The translations under genes were made by a program, and so were the position numbers. From Achromobacter sp. Root83 (GTDB lineage Bacteria; Pseudomonadota; Gammaproteobacteria; Burkholderiales; Burkholderiaceae_B): a stretch of DNA of 64,000 nucleotides. This document shows, in pieces, positions 34,683 to 43,138 of the stretch. The first letter of the stretch is position 1. Every line of letters begins with the position of its first letter. Location of the stretch: positions 682,984 through 746,983 of the forward strand of contig NZ_LMIU01000001.1 in assembly GCF_001428845.1 (NCBI RefSeq). The letters are read 5' to 3'. The notes under the pieces were generated by a model. It ran no database searches. It was given only the letters and a program-made list of their open reading frames with translations, and had not been told where the DNA came from.

Positions 34683-35660
34683 TTACTCGGGCTGAATGTT
34701 CGCGTCCTTCATCACTTTGATCCAGCGGGCGCTTTCGGCCAGGTTGAAGGCTTCGGCCTCCTGGTAGCTCATCGTGCTGGGCAGCGTGCCCTGCGACTTC
34801 AGGGCGTCGACCACCTTGGGCGATTTCGATGCCTCGACCATGGCCTTGTTCAGCTTGGCGATGATGGGCTCGGGCGTGTCCTTGGGTACCCACATGCCGT
34901 ACCAGGTCATGATGTCGAAATCGGGAAGGACGGTTTCGGCGATGGTGGGCACGTTCGGCAGGTCGGCCAGGCGCGCCTTGGTGGTGACGGCCAGCGGAAT
35001 GACCTTGCCGCTCTGGATCAGCGGAAGGGCGGGGGCCAGCGGCGCGTACATCAATTCGACGTGGCCGCCGGCGACGTCCGTCAGGGCCGGGCTGCTGCCG
35101 CGGTAACCCACGTGCGAGATGGACACCTTGGTCGACGTGTTGATCAATTCACCCGCCAGGTGCGGCAGCGTGGCGACGCCCGGCGACGCGAAGGTCAGCG
35201 TGCCCGGCTGCGCGCGCGCATGCTGGATCAGGTCTGCAAAGGTCTTGAAGCGGGAGTTGGGCGGGACGACGGCCACCATCGGCACCGTGCCCAGCACGCC
35301 CACCATCCGGAAGTCCTTGATCGGATCGAAGCTCAGGCTCTTGAACTGGGCGGGGTAGATGCCCTGGACGGAGGGGTTCATCAGCAGCGTGTAGCCGTCG
35401 GCGGGCGCCTTGGCGACCTGCGCCGCGCCGATCGTGCCGCTGGCGCCCGCGCGGGTCTCGATGACCAGCGGCTGGCCCAGGATTTCTCCCATTTGCACCG
35501 CCACGACCCGGCCCACCACATCGGTCGGCCCCCCGGCCGCCCACGGCATGATCACGCGTATCGGCTTGTCGGGGTAGCTGGCCTGCGCCTGCGCGCCGGC
35601 GATAGGCATTGCGGCGACGATCGCCGAGCATGCCGCGGTAAGAAAGCTGCGTTTGTTCAT
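34683..35660 (-). CDS. Bug/TctC-family periplasmic solute-binding receptor
   Basis: 325 residues with a signal peptide (MNKRSFLTAACSAIVAAMP, AQA-QASYP cleavage). Motifs: DKPIRVIMPWAAGGPTDVVG, TRAGASGTIGAAQVA, PADGYTLLMNP, SPGVATLPHLAGEL. It overlaps the IclR gene by ATGA and so is co-transcribed with a regulator, opposite a divergent cyclase-family hydrolase. It may bring in the substrate of that hydrolase. Confidence 0.92.
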   Translation of the reverse strand: MNKRSFLTAACSAIVAAMPIAGAQAQASYPDKPIRVIMPWAAGGPTDVVGRVVAVQMGEILGQPLVIETRAGASGTIGAAQVAKAPADGYTLLMNPSVQGIYPAQFKSLSFDPIKDFRMVGVLGTVPMVAVVPPNSRFKTFADLIQHARAQPGTLTFASPGVATLPHLAGELINTSTKVSISHVGYRGSSPALTDVAGGHVELMYAPLAPALPLIQSGKVIPLAVTTKARLADLPNVPTIAETVLPDFDIMTWYGMWVPKDTPEPIIAKLNKAMVEASKSPKVVDALKSQGTLPSTMSYQEAEAFNLAESARWIKVMKDANIQPE

Positions 35661-36433
35661 CTAGTGTCTTCTCCTACGAAGGTGAGGTTGGCCGAGGGTA
35701 GGGCTGCGTGCAGCAGCGCCTTGACCTCTTCCAGTTGTTTTCCAGTGGTGGCTTCGTTTTTGAGCATGCGGCCCAGGGGGCCGGCCACCACGATGGCAAA
35801 GGCTTGTTCATACGCCCGGAACCCGAGGGATACGGACATCACGTCTTCGACGTTTTCACCGACCGACCGCTGCCAGCCGCGCGCCACGCCGGCCTGCAGG
35901 TCGCGGTCGAAGGCGTCGCGGGCGGTGATGGTGCTGTCGGTGAAGGCGGCGAATCCGCTGTAGGCCTTGAACCACTTCTGGCGTTCTTCGGGCGACAGCA
36001 CGGACAGCAGCGCCTTGCCCGAGCTGGTGGCGTGCACGGCCTTGAACCCGCCGGGCTGGTGCGAAAAGCGGATGGTCTGCTTGGATTCGGCCACGATCAG
36101 GTAGACCACCTTGTCGTCCGCCAGCTTGGCCAGCAGGGCGGTTTCTCCGGTCAGGTCGCGCACGCGCTCCAGCACGGGTTCGATGACGGCGTTCAGGGGA
36201 TCGCTGCGGCAAATGAGCGTGGCGACGTGAATCAGCTTCTGGGTCGGGTAATAGCCATGCTTCTTGCCGATTTCATACAGGTAGCCCCGCGCTTCCATGG
36301 TCTTGAGCAGACCGTGGCAACTGGATAGCGGGATCTGCATCTGCGCGGCAATTTCGCTGTACAGCAATGGCTTCTGCTCCTCGGCGAAGAGGTTCAGTAC
36401 GTCCAGAACTCGAGCTGCTGTTTTCACATCCAT
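35657..36433 (-). CDS. IclR-family transcriptional regulator
   Basis: 258 residues. The N-terminal winged helix is MDVKTAARVLDVLNLFAEEQ, EIAAQMQIPLSSCHGLLKTM, and the IclR effector domain includes ETALLAKLADDKVVYLIVAE and ATSSGKALLSVLSPEER. It begins a two-gene minus-strand unit with the Bug receptor and is divergent from the cyclase gene (63-base gap), whose expression it likely controls. Confidence 0.92.
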   Translation of the reverse strand: MDVKTAARVLDVLNLFAEEQKPLLYSEIAAQMQIPLSSCHGLLKTMEARGYLYEIGKKHGYYPTQKLIHVATLICRSDPLNAVIEPVLERVRDLTGETALLAKLADDKVVYLIVAESKQTIRFSHQPGGFKAVHATSSGKALLSVLSPEERQKWFKAYSGFAAFTDSTITARDAFDRDLQAGVARGWQRSVGENVEDVMSVSLGFRAYEQAFAIVVAGPLGRMLKNEATTGKQLEEVKALLHAALPSANLTFVGEDTR

Positions 36434-36496
36434 GATGCAAGTATCCTATACGTGATAAAGTTGTGTCAATCCGCTAACGCCAAGGAGTTACGACGC

Positions 36497-37546
36497 ATGA
36501 GATGGAAGAACCGTCCCGAAGGATCGAACTGGGGGGACTTCGGTCCTGACGATCAGCGCGGTTGCCTGAATTACATCACCCCCGAGAACGTGCTGAAGGG
36601 CATCGCCGAAGTTCGCCTGGGCCTGAGCTTCTGCCTGTCGCTGCCACTGGACTATCCGGGCGGCAACGGCGTGAATGTCCGCCGCCATCCGCCCAAGCTG
36701 CGCCCCACCGAGAGAGACGGCGACCAGTACATGAACTTTCCGCTGGGCCGGTTGCGTCCGGGTTGCGTGGACGTGCTGAGCGACGACATCGTCGAGATGA
36801 GCCTGCAGTATTCGACCCAATGGGATTCGCTTGCGCATGTGGGCGCGCTGTTCGACGCGAATGGCGACGGCCTGCCCGAGCGCGTCTACTACAACGGCTA
36901 CCGGCCCAATGACCACGTCGTCGGTCCGGTGGACTACGACGTGGGGAACGGCTTTGCCAAGACGGAATTGGGGCAGGGCGCGGCATCCAACGCCAAGAAG
37001 CTGGACATCACGCACCTGGCCGAATCCTGCCTGCAGAGCCGGGGCGTGATGGTGGATCTGGCCAGGCATTACGGCCGCGCGCAGAAATCGGTGGGCTACG
37101 ACGACCTGATGCGCATTCTTGAGACGGACGGCATCGACATCGAGCAGGGCGACATCGTGCTCTTCCATACGGAATTCGGCGACGCCTTGCTGGAAAAGAA
37201 CCGCGAGCCCGACCCGCACACGCTGCACGAGATCTGCGCCGGCCTGGACGGCAGCGACGAGAAGCTGCTGCAATGGATCACGGATTCGAAAGTGGCGGCG
37301 ATGGCGTCCGACAACCACGCGCTGGAAATCTATCCGACCCAGAAGCCCAACGCCTGCTGCGCCGCGCTGCCGCTGCACCACCACTGCATCTTCAAGCTGG
37401 GCATGCCGATTGGCGAGATGTGGTACCTGGGCAAGCTTGCGCGCTGGTTGCAGGCGAACGGCCGCAACCGTTTCCTGCTGACCGCGCCGCCCTTGAACCT
37501 GCCGGGCGCGGTGGGATCGCCGGCGACGCCGGTGGCCACCGTGTAA
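36497..37546 (+). CDS. Cyclase-family metal-dependent hydrolase
   Basis: 349 residues from the ATG at 36497, with AAGGAG nine bases upstream (an upstream in-frame ATG at 36452 lacks one). The core motif is YSTQWDSLAHVGALFD, a variant of the cyclase/kynurenine formamidase metal site, followed by RGVMVDLARHYGR, DIVLFHTEFGDALLE, DNHALEIYP and LPLHHHCIFKLGMPIGE. Family enzymes hydrolyse amides or lactones such as N-formylkynurenine. With an IclR regulator and Bug receptor beside it, a catabolic hydrolase is likely; substrate unknown. Confidence 0.87.
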   Translation: MRWKNRPEGSNWGDFGPDDQRGCLNYITPENVLKGIAEVRLGLSFCLSLPLDYPGGNGVNVRRHPPKLRPTERDGDQYMNFPLGRLRPGCVDVLSDDIVEMSLQYSTQWDSLAHVGALFDANGDGLPERVYYNGYRPNDHVVGPVDYDVGNGFAKTELGQGAASNAKKLDITHLAESCLQSRGVMVDLARHYGRAQKSVGYDDLMRILETDGIDIEQGDIVLFHTEFGDALLEKNREPDPHTLHEICAGLDGSDEKLLQWITDSKVAAMASDNHALEIYPTQKPNACCAALPLHHHCIFKLGMPIGEMWYLGKLARWLQANGRNRFLLTAPPLNLPGAVGSPATPVATV

Positions 37547-37564
37547 AGCGGGCGGACGTATATA

Positions 37565-37616
37565 GCGGCCGCCGTGGGGCGGCCTACGATAGCGGGCCGC
37601 CGTGGGGCGGCCTACG
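37565..37616. repeat. Two tandem copies of a REP-like hairpin unit
   Basis: Two copies of about 26 bp share the core GCCGCCGTGGGGCGGCCTAC; each can fold by GCCGCC/GGCGGC. They lie between the convergent cyclase and 88-residue genes, a usual place for bacterial interspersed palindromes, and may end transcription on both strands. Confidence 0.7.
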
Positions 37617-37878
37617 CCGCCGATGCAAGCAAGGCCCGGCCTTTTGCCGTCAGGACGACGATGGCTTCTCCGCGCACCGGGCTCTCTTCATGCGTCATGT
37701 CGATAAGCCCATTGGCGGCGGCGTCTTCCCAGGCGGAAAGCCGGGGGCAGTTGGTTCGCCAGGCCTCCATGGTCTCGGCGTAGGTGCGCGGCCGTGCCGA
37801 GACCCACAGCAGTAACTGGACCAGGTTTCCGCGCTGAGACGCGCCGGCTTCTAGCTCTATGGTTGGAATGTCAGGCAT
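37612..37878 (-). CDS. Small hypothetical protein, possibly winged-helix
   Basis: 88 residues; GGAG upstream of the ATG at 37878. The pattern VQLLLWVSARPRTYAETMEAW, then ANGLIDMTH and VVLTAKGRALLA, resembles a small winged-helix domain with helices and a terminal wing, but it could be another fold. No partner gene. Last bases overlap the edge of a REP-like repeat. Confidence 0.6.
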   Translation of the reverse strand: MPDIPTIELEAGASQRGNLVQLLLWVSARPRTYAETMEAWRTNCPRLSAWEDAAANGLIDMTHEESPVRGEAIVVLTAKGRALLASAA

Positions 37879-37974
37879 GAGGCATCTCCGTTCAACGGAT
37901 GCCTTTCGACGATACTCCGGCAGCCGCCGGGATTCCAGTTCCCGCGCGCGTCAGCGGAGCCCGCCGTGCCTGCG

Positions 37975-38382
37975 TCAGCGCGCGTTTGCTATCCAGCCCG
38001 CGCTGGTGTCGTGAAATTTCTTGGCGATGGCGTTCGCCGCCTCCTGGCTTTGGGTCATCTTGGCCGCCAGGTCCTGCAGCTTCATCATCTCCATGCTCTG
38101 CCGGTTGATCACGGTGGTGAGTTCGGTGTCCAAGTCTTCAAGACGCGCTCTATCTTCGTCCGTCGGGTTGGGCTTGCAGGCGAGTTCCGCCTTTGCTTCG
38201 TTCAGGGCGCGAATCTGATGATTCATCGCCTGCACCCGTTCAGCCTGTTTGCCGACCAGCTCCTTCAGCGCTTCAAAGCGCGCCAGCATGATGGCCTCGA
38301 TCGCGGGGTCCAGGGACGAGTTTTCGGCTGAGATGGGCGAACCGGCGTTGGGGCCGCCTGCGCTGATGGGGGGGATCGACAT
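37975..38382 (-). CDS. Hypothetical coiled-coil protein
   Basis: 135 residues from the ATG at 38382, which has AGGAG about 6 bases upstream. The first 25 residues are Ser/Gly/Pro-rich; from about residue 30 on the protein is almost wholly helical and coiled-coil-like (LARFEALKELVGKQAERVQA, LEDLDTELTTVINRQSMEMM). No signal peptide or membrane segment. Short helical proteins of this shape include secretion chaperones, but no secretion genes are nearby. Confidence 0.6.
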   Translation of the reverse strand: MSIPPISAGGPNAGSPISAENSSLDPAIEAIMLARFEALKELVGKQAERVQAMNHQIRALNEAKAELACKPNPTDEDRARLEDLDTELTTVINRQSMEMMKLQDLAAKMTQSQEAANAIAKKFHDTSAGWIANAR

Positions 38383-38463
38383 CGAAAGCTCCTGGGGCGC
38401 CATTGCCCGTATGCGCGGTAAGTAACCGCCCAAGGGGCGAAGTTCCCGGGATCCAGGAATGCT

Positions 38464-38757
38464 CTAGCGGGGAGCCATGCCCTTGCGCAGCTTGTCCGGC
38501 GCTTCCATCAACGAGGCAGCCATGTCCTCGCGTTCCAGCACGCAGGGCTCGGTGCGCAGGTCTTTCATGAACTCGTCATAGAGTTCGCCCGTGATCCCGG
38601 CGGGGCGTTTGAAATCGCCGGACAGTTGGTAGGCGCGCAGCAGCACCGAACGCAAGCGCTTGACCTCCCAGAGCAAGGCGATGACGTCGGTGTTCCAGGG
38701 CTGGCGTTCGCGAATGACGCGCAGGTCGGCGTGTGAGAGAGGGGTTTTGAACGGCAT
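38464..38757 (-). CDS. Small hypothetical protein behind a LexA box (SOS-regulated candidate)
   Basis: 97 residues from the ATG at 38757 (MPFKTPLSHADLRVIRERQP), with IALLWEVKRLRSVLLRAYQL as a central helix and an acidic then basic tail. I do not recognise the family. A LexA-type box ends 9 bases upstream of the start, so the mRNA would have almost no leader; no good Shine-Dalgarno site is seen. It is not in an operon with the 2-hydroxyacid dehydrogenase gene, whose stop is on the far side of the box. An SOS-induced role is inferred from the box only. Confidence 0.6.
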   Translation of the reverse strand: MPFKTPLSHADLRVIRERQPWNTDVIALLWEVKRLRSVLLRAYQLSGDFKRPAGITGELYDEFMKDLRTEPCVLEREDMAASLMEAPDKLRKGMAPR

Positions 38758-38766
38758 GGCGGAAAA

Positions 38767-38786
38767 TACTGTTTGGATATACAGTA
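38767..38786 (-). promoter_or_regulatory. LexA (SOS) box
   Basis: TACTGT, 8 bases (TTGGATAT), ACAGTA: both half-sites match the gammaproteobacterial/betaproteobacterial LexA consensus CTGT-N8-ACAG and its flanking TA bases perfectly. It overlaps a likely -10 element (TATACT on the minus strand) directly before the 97-residue gene, so LexA binding would block its promoter. Confidence 0.8.
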
Positions 38787-38834
38787 TAGTCCGCTTAAAA
38801 CAGTGACAGAACGCTAGCGTTTTCCGCAGGTCCG

Positions 38835-39800
38835 TCATCCCACCCGCGTCTGCACTTGGCCTTCGCGGAACCACCCGTCCAGGTTCGACCGCATCAAGTC
38901 GGCCATGGCGCGCCGGGTTTCGTAGGTGCCGCTGGCGATGTGGGGCAACAGCACCACGTTGTCCATGTCGTTCAGTTCGGCGGGCGTGGCGGGTTCATGT
39001 TCGAACACGTCCAGGCCCGCGCCCGCGATGCGTTTCTGGCGCAGGGCCGCCACCAGCGCCGCTTCGTCGACCACGGTGCCGCGCGCGATGTTGATCAGCC
39101 AGCCGTCCGCGCCCAGCGCGTCCAGCACCGGCGCGTTCACCATGTGCCGCGTGGCGTTGCCGCCCGGCACGGCCAGCACCAGATAGTCGCATTGTTCCGC
39201 CAGCGTCACGATGTCCGGGCAATAGCGGTAGGACGCGGGCGCGTCCGCGCGCGGCTTGCGGCTGGTGTACAGGATCTCCATATCGAACGCCTGGGCGCGA
39301 CGGGCGATTTGCAGCCCGATATTGCCCAGGCCGACGATGCCGCAGCGCTTGCCGCTCATGCGGGTGCCCAGGCCGAATCCTTCCGTGGGCCAGCGGCCCG
39401 CCCGAACGAAACGGTCTGCTTCCGCGATGCGGCGCGAGACGGCCAGCATCAGCGCCAGGGCGGTGTCGGCCACGCAGGCGTCCAGCACGCCCGGCGTGTT
39501 GGTGACCACGATATCGCGCGCCTTGGCCGCGGCCACGTCGATGGTGTCGTAACCCACGCCGAAGCTGAAGATGCCTTCCAGGGCGGGCAGGGCGTCGATC
39601 AGTTCCCGGGTGGCGCCAAAACGTCCGCTGGTGGCGATGCCCCGGATGGCGGGGCCGTGTTCGCGCAGCAGCGCTGCCGCGTCGCCGGCCTCCCACAAGC
39701 GGTGGACGCGGTAGCGGGATTCCAGGTCGGCCACCAGTTCGGGCAGCAGGGGGCCGACCATCAGCAGGTCGGCGGTGGAGGCGGGAAGGGATGCGGTCAT
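38835..39800 (-). CDS. D-2-hydroxyacid dehydrogenase
   Basis: 321 residues of the D-isomer 2-hydroxyacid dehydrogenase family (glyoxylate/hydroxypyruvate reductase-like). NAD(P) motif GIVGLGNIGLQIARRA; catalytic Arg in INIARGTVVDEAAL, Glu in LDVFEHEPATP and His in LLPHIASGTYETRR. TSRKPRA after the second beta strand suggests NADP preference. It lies 54 bases after a Bug gene on the same strand, so the receptor may supply a hydroxy or keto acid substrate. Confidence 0.92.
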   Translation of the reverse strand: MTASLPASTADLLMVGPLLPELVADLESRYRVHRLWEAGDAAALLREHGPAIRGIATSGRFGATRELIDALPALEGIFSFGVGYDTIDVAAAKARDIVVTNTPGVLDACVADTALALMLAVSRRIAEADRFVRAGRWPTEGFGLGTRMSGKRCGIVGLGNIGLQIARRAQAFDMEILYTSRKPRADAPASYRYCPDIVTLAEQCDYLVLAVPGGNATRHMVNAPVLDALGADGWLINIARGTVVDEAALVAALRQKRIAGAGLDVFEHEPATPAELNDMDNVVLLPHIASGTYETRRAMADLMRSNLDGWFREGQVQTRVG

Positions 39801-39854
39801 GGATACGGCTTGAGCAGTGAGAGAGAGGCCCGCCGAAGCGGGCCGGGTTCGGGT

Positions 39855-40850
39855 TCAGTTGGTCTGGATGTTGCGGGCCTTGATGATCTGGCCGTAGCGT
39901 TCACGTTCGCTGGCGGCCAGTTCTTGCAGTTCCTTGGGCGTGGATCCGTGCGCCACCGCGCCCTGCGCTTCCAGCTTGGCCTTGACGGCGGGCGCGGCCG
40001 CGACGTCGCGGATCGCTTCCGACAGCTTGTCGATCACGGCCTGCGGCGTGCCGGCCGGCGCCAGCACCGCCGTCCAGGAACCGCTCTGCGCGTTCTTCAC
40101 GCCGGCTTCGTCGATGGTGGGCACGTCCGGCATGGCGGGCGAACGGGTGGCCCCCGTGACCGCCAGTGCGCGCAGCTTGCCCGCGCTGACATAGGGCATG
40201 GTCTCCAGCACCGACGCGAACAGCATGTCGACCCGCCCGGCCATCAGGTCGGTCATGGCCGGGCCGCCGCCCTTGTAAGGCACGTGCACCAGGTCCACGC
40301 CCGTGGCCTGCTGGAAGATTTCGCCGGACAGATGGGGCGCGCCGCCGGTGCCGGAACTTGCGAAGGTGTGCTTGCCTGGCTGGGCGCGCGTCAGGGCGAC
40401 CAGATCGGCCACGTTCTTGACCGGCAGGCTGGCGGGGACGACCAGCACGAACGGCAGGTCGGAGAACAGGGACACGGGCGCGAACGCCTTGACCGGATCC
40501 GAGTGCAGCTTGTAGATCCAGGGGTTGATGGCCAGCATGCCAGAGTTCGCGAACAGCAATGTGTAGCCGTCGGCCGCAGAGCGCGCGACCAGGTCCGCGG
40601 CGATCTGGCCGCCCGCGCCGGGCCGGTTGTCCACGACCACCGAGGCCGAGAGCTTTTCCCCCAGGGCCGCGGCCAAGAGACGCGCCGAAATATCGGTGCC
40701 GCCGCCTGGCGAGAAGGGGACGATCAGGTTGATCGGGCGGTCCGGATACCCGGCGGCGCTGGCGGCGCCTGGCAAGGCCGCGGTGGCGGTCAAGGCCAGC
40801 GCCGCGGCGATGAGCCGGACGCGGATCCGGGCGGTTGTCTTTGTCTCCAT
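39855..40850 (-). CDS. Bug/TctC-family periplasmic solute-binding receptor
   Basis: 331 residues from the ATG at 40850 (METKTTARIRVRLIAAALAL), which gives a proper signal peptide (ALPGAASAAGYP). Motifs: DRPINLIVPFSPGGGTDISA, NRPGAGGQIAADLVA, AADGYTLLFAN, and SSGTGGAPHLSGEI. It is first in a two-gene unit with the 2-hydroxyacid dehydrogenase and divergent from a LysR gene. The ribosome site is weak. Confidence 0.92.
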   Translation of the reverse strand: METKTTARIRVRLIAAALALTATAALPGAASAAGYPDRPINLIVPFSPGGGTDISARLLAAALGEKLSASVVVDNRPGAGGQIAADLVARSAADGYTLLFANSGMLAINPWIYKLHSDPVKAFAPVSLFSDLPFVLVVPASLPVKNVADLVALTRAQPGKHTFASSGTGGAPHLSGEIFQQATGVDLVHVPYKGGGPAMTDLMAGRVDMLFASVLETMPYVSAGKLRALAVTGATRSPAMPDVPTIDEAGVKNAQSGSWTAVLAPAGTPQAVIDKLSEAIRDVAAAPAVKAKLEAQGAVAHGSTPKELQELAASERERYGQIIKARNIQTN

Positions 40851-40988
40851 GGATTTTCTCTTTTTGGCGTTGAGGGCGGCTGGGCCGCGAAAGATGGGGC
40901 TGCTGGGACTGCTCCTGAATGCGCTGGCGGGCCGGTTTCCGGCCTGGGATCCGAGTATAGGGAGGCCTGTCCATGGATAGCCGTTCGA

Positions 40989-41010
40989 GCTATAAATAGC
41001 ATTGATCAAT
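40989..41010. promoter_or_regulatory. Adjacent palindromes in a LysR/Bug divergent region
   Basis: GCTATAAATAGC (40989-41000) and ATTGATCAAT (41001-41010) abut each other, 16 bases before the LysR start. Such side-by-side dyads suit a LysR operator controlling both the LysR gene and the divergent Bug-dehydrogenase unit. Inferred from symmetry and position. Confidence 0.4.
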
Positions 41011-41025
41011 TCAAGGATTGAATCG

Positions 41026-41937
41026 ATGGAATTCCGCCAGCTTGAGTGCTTTATCGCGGTGGCCGAGGAACTGCACTTTGGGCGGGCCGCCGAACGCCTG
41101 TGCATGACGCAGCCGCCGCTGTCGCGCCAGATCCAGTTGCTGGAACAGGATCTGGGCGTGACCCTGTTCGAACGCAACAGCCGTCAGGTGCTGCTGAGCG
41201 CGGCGGGACGGCGGTTTCTGCGCGATGCGCGGCATCTGCTGGAATTCTCGGCACGGGCGGCCGCCACCGCGCGGCGCACGTCGGGCGGCGAGGCCGGGCA
41301 CATCACGCTGGGGTTCACGGCGGTGGCGGCGTACCGCTTGATGCCGTCGATGGTCATGCAGGCGCGCAAGCTGCTGGGCGGCGTGGAGATCCAGCTTCGC
41401 GAAACGGTGTCCACCGACCTGAGCCGCCTGCTGCTGGCGCGGGAATTGGACGCCATCCTGGCGCGCAGCGTGCCGCAGCAGGCGGGCATCGACTCGCGCC
41501 TGGTCGAACGGGAACCGCTGGTGCTGGCATTGCCCGCCGCCTCGCCTTTGTGCGAGCACGCCACGGTGCCGCTGCGCCTGTTGCAGGGGCAGCCGTTCGT
41601 GCTGTATTCACCAAGAGAAGGGAAGTACTTTTACGACCGCATCGTGGGGGCGTTCGGCCTGGCCGACGTGCAGCCGGACTTTGTGCAGCGCGCCGGGCAG
41701 ACGCATACGCTGCTGGCGCTGGTGCGCGCGGGGCTGGGCGTGGGCATCGTGCCGGATTCGGCGCGCGAACTCCGGTTCGAAGGGGTGGAATTCCGGCCGA
41801 TCGGCCAGCGCAATCTCTACGCCGACATGTACCTGGCCTGGCACGCGCAGCACGACAATCCGGCGCTGGATGCCTTCCTGCAGCGCGTGATGAAGGTGGA
41901 TGGGCCGGGCTGTTTCCGGGCGGGCGGCCGGGAATGA
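41026..41937 (+). CDS. LysR-family transcriptional regulator
   Basis: 303 residues from the ATG at 41026, with AAGGA upstream; the TTG at 41002 is not needed. HTH: FRQLECFIAVAEELHFGRAA, MTQPPLSRQIQLLEQDLGVT and LFERNSRQVLLSAAG, the CatR/BenM-like branch of LysR by pattern. Effector domain from residue 90, with GLGVGIVPDSARELRFEGV near the end. It is divergent from the Bug-dehydrogenase unit, its likely target. Confidence 0.92.
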   Translation: MEFRQLECFIAVAEELHFGRAAERLCMTQPPLSRQIQLLEQDLGVTLFERNSRQVLLSAAGRRFLRDARHLLEFSARAAATARRTSGGEAGHITLGFTAVAAYRLMPSMVMQARKLLGGVEIQLRETVSTDLSRLLLARELDAILARSVPQQAGIDSRLVEREPLVLALPAASPLCEHATVPLRLLQGQPFVLYSPREGKYFYDRIVGAFGLADVQPDFVQRAGQTHTLLALVRAGLGVGIVPDSARELRFEGVEFRPIGQRNLYADMYLAWHAQHDNPALDAFLQRVMKVDGPGCFRAGGRE

Positions 41938-41950
41938 ACCCGGGCCTTGC

Positions 41951-42334
41951 CTAACGGCGCTTCGGGCGGTTCGGCGGAGCCAGCGGGGCGCCCACGTGGC
42001 TGGCCAGCCAGTGTTCGATCTTGTCGTCGCGGCGGGCGGCCCAGTCCTTGCCGATTTCAAGAATCAGCAGGTTGCGGGTGTCGCCATAATCTTGGCCGGG
42101 CGCCTTCTGGAACATTTCGCGCCATATTTCCGATGCGACCAGTTCGGTCGTGACCAGCACGCCGATGCCCTTGGCGTCGATCCACAGGGGCGCGGCCCGT
42201 TCGTCCACATGGGCTTTCAGGTTCTCAAGAATCTTCTGCGCCAGCGCGGCGTTGTCTTTCGATGCCGCGATCAGGACCAGATACTGCCGGTGGTCGCCAG
42301 ACGGTTCGTCGGAATCGCCAAAGGGGTTTTCCAT
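41951..42334 (-). CDS. Hypothetical protein
   Basis: 127 residues, not recognised; AAGGAA lies upstream of the start. A mixed alpha/beta core is suggested (YLVLIAASKDNAALAQKILE, GIGVLVTTELVASEIWREMF, NLLILEIGKDWAARRDDKIE) with a Pro/Arg-rich tail. Soluble, no signal peptide. It ends 13 bases from the convergent LysR gene. Confidence 0.65.
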   Translation of the reverse strand: MENPFGDSDEPSGDHRQYLVLIAASKDNAALAQKILENLKAHVDERAAPLWIDAKGIGVLVTTELVASEIWREMFQKAPGQDYGDTRNLLILEIGKDWAARRDDKIEHWLASHVGAPLAPPNRPKRR

Positions 42335-42391
42335 GGTTTGTTCCTTTTGGATGAGCTATGTCTGGACAGACTGTAGTTCATCGGCAAAGGT

Positions 42392-42934
42392 TCATCGGCG
42401 AATAGCGGGCGGCAGATAGGCCTGAAGCCCCTCGGACCGGGGCGCGTCCGCTTCCGCACTGACGCTTTGGTCCTCGGCCTTTTGCGCCTGCGTTGAGCAC
42501 GCGCTGATCACCAGGCGGCATTGGGCCCCGGTTTTGTCGCCGCACAGGCGCAGGCTGTGGTCGCGCGTCTGCTGCATATCCCAATCTTCTTTGCCGGTCG
42601 CCACGAAATGGTGCGGGCCATGGGCGGCCACGGCAATGCACTGATTCTTGAAGTTGGAATAGACCGTGCATTTGGCGGCCGGTTCGTCTTTTCTGCAGGC
42701 GGCAAGGGCGCTCTGGCGAGCCGCGGATTCCGTGCTGTACAGGATGGACGCGTAATAGCGGTAATTCGACGAGACGATCAATGCCCCATACAGGTCGGAG
42801 AGCTTCTGGGGCGGGGTGTCGGATGCCGCCGCGCACGCAAAAAACAACAGCAGGCCCGGCGCCAGGCGCGGCAGCACGGCCCGGCGTGGCGGAGGTGGCA
42901 CGGCATCGAGCAAGGTCTTGCATCGGGTACGCAT
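42392..42934 (-). CDS. Exported DUF4189-like protein
   Basis: 180 residues from the ATG at 42934 with GGGAGG upstream. A basic N-terminus and hydrophobic segment (LPRLAPGLLLFFACAAA) form a signal peptide. The mature part has the DUF4189 rhythm: DLYGALIVSSNYRYYASILY, AARQSALAACRK, CTVYSNFKNQCIAVAA, then a further Cys pair. The pattern suggests a small disulfide-bonded periplasmic or secreted protein of unknown role. Confidence 0.7.
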   Translation of the reverse strand: MRTRCKTLLDAVPPPPRRAVLPRLAPGLLLFFACAAASDTPPQKLSDLYGALIVSSNYRYYASILYSTESAARQSALAACRKDEPAAKCTVYSNFKNQCIAVAAHGPHHFVATGKEDWDMQQTRDHSLRLCGDKTGAQCRLVISACSTQAQKAEDQSVSAEADAPRSEGLQAYLPPAIRR

Positions 42935-43107
42935 GGCGATCCTCCCGCGGTACACGCTGACAGTAGCGGAGCATTGCCGATCCTGCTACGGGTTCCTTGC
43001 CCCGGCAACAAAGTCTTCGCCGTAGTCCGCCTGGCGATTTCGGCCCATCCGCATTGGGTCCCGAAGCGCCGGCCCGCCCAATATCTATCAAGTTGAAACA
43101 TCCATGC

Positions 43108-43125
43108 ACCATCCAAGTGGATGGT
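43108..43125. promoter_or_regulatory. Perfect palindrome upstream of the CopG-type regulator
   Basis: ACCATCCA and TGGATGGT are separated by 2 bases. The dyad overlaps an in-frame ATG at 43121 and lies 13 bases before the ATG at 43139. Ribbon-helix-helix regulators often bind such short dyads in their own promoters, so autoregulation is likely; this also favours the later start. Confidence 0.55.
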
Positions 43126-43138
43126 TTATTATCGATTC

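Noticed and set aside
38856..41021. A 721-codon open frame on the plus strand
   Set aside because: Antisense to the dehydrogenase and Bug genes, composition typical of shadow frames.
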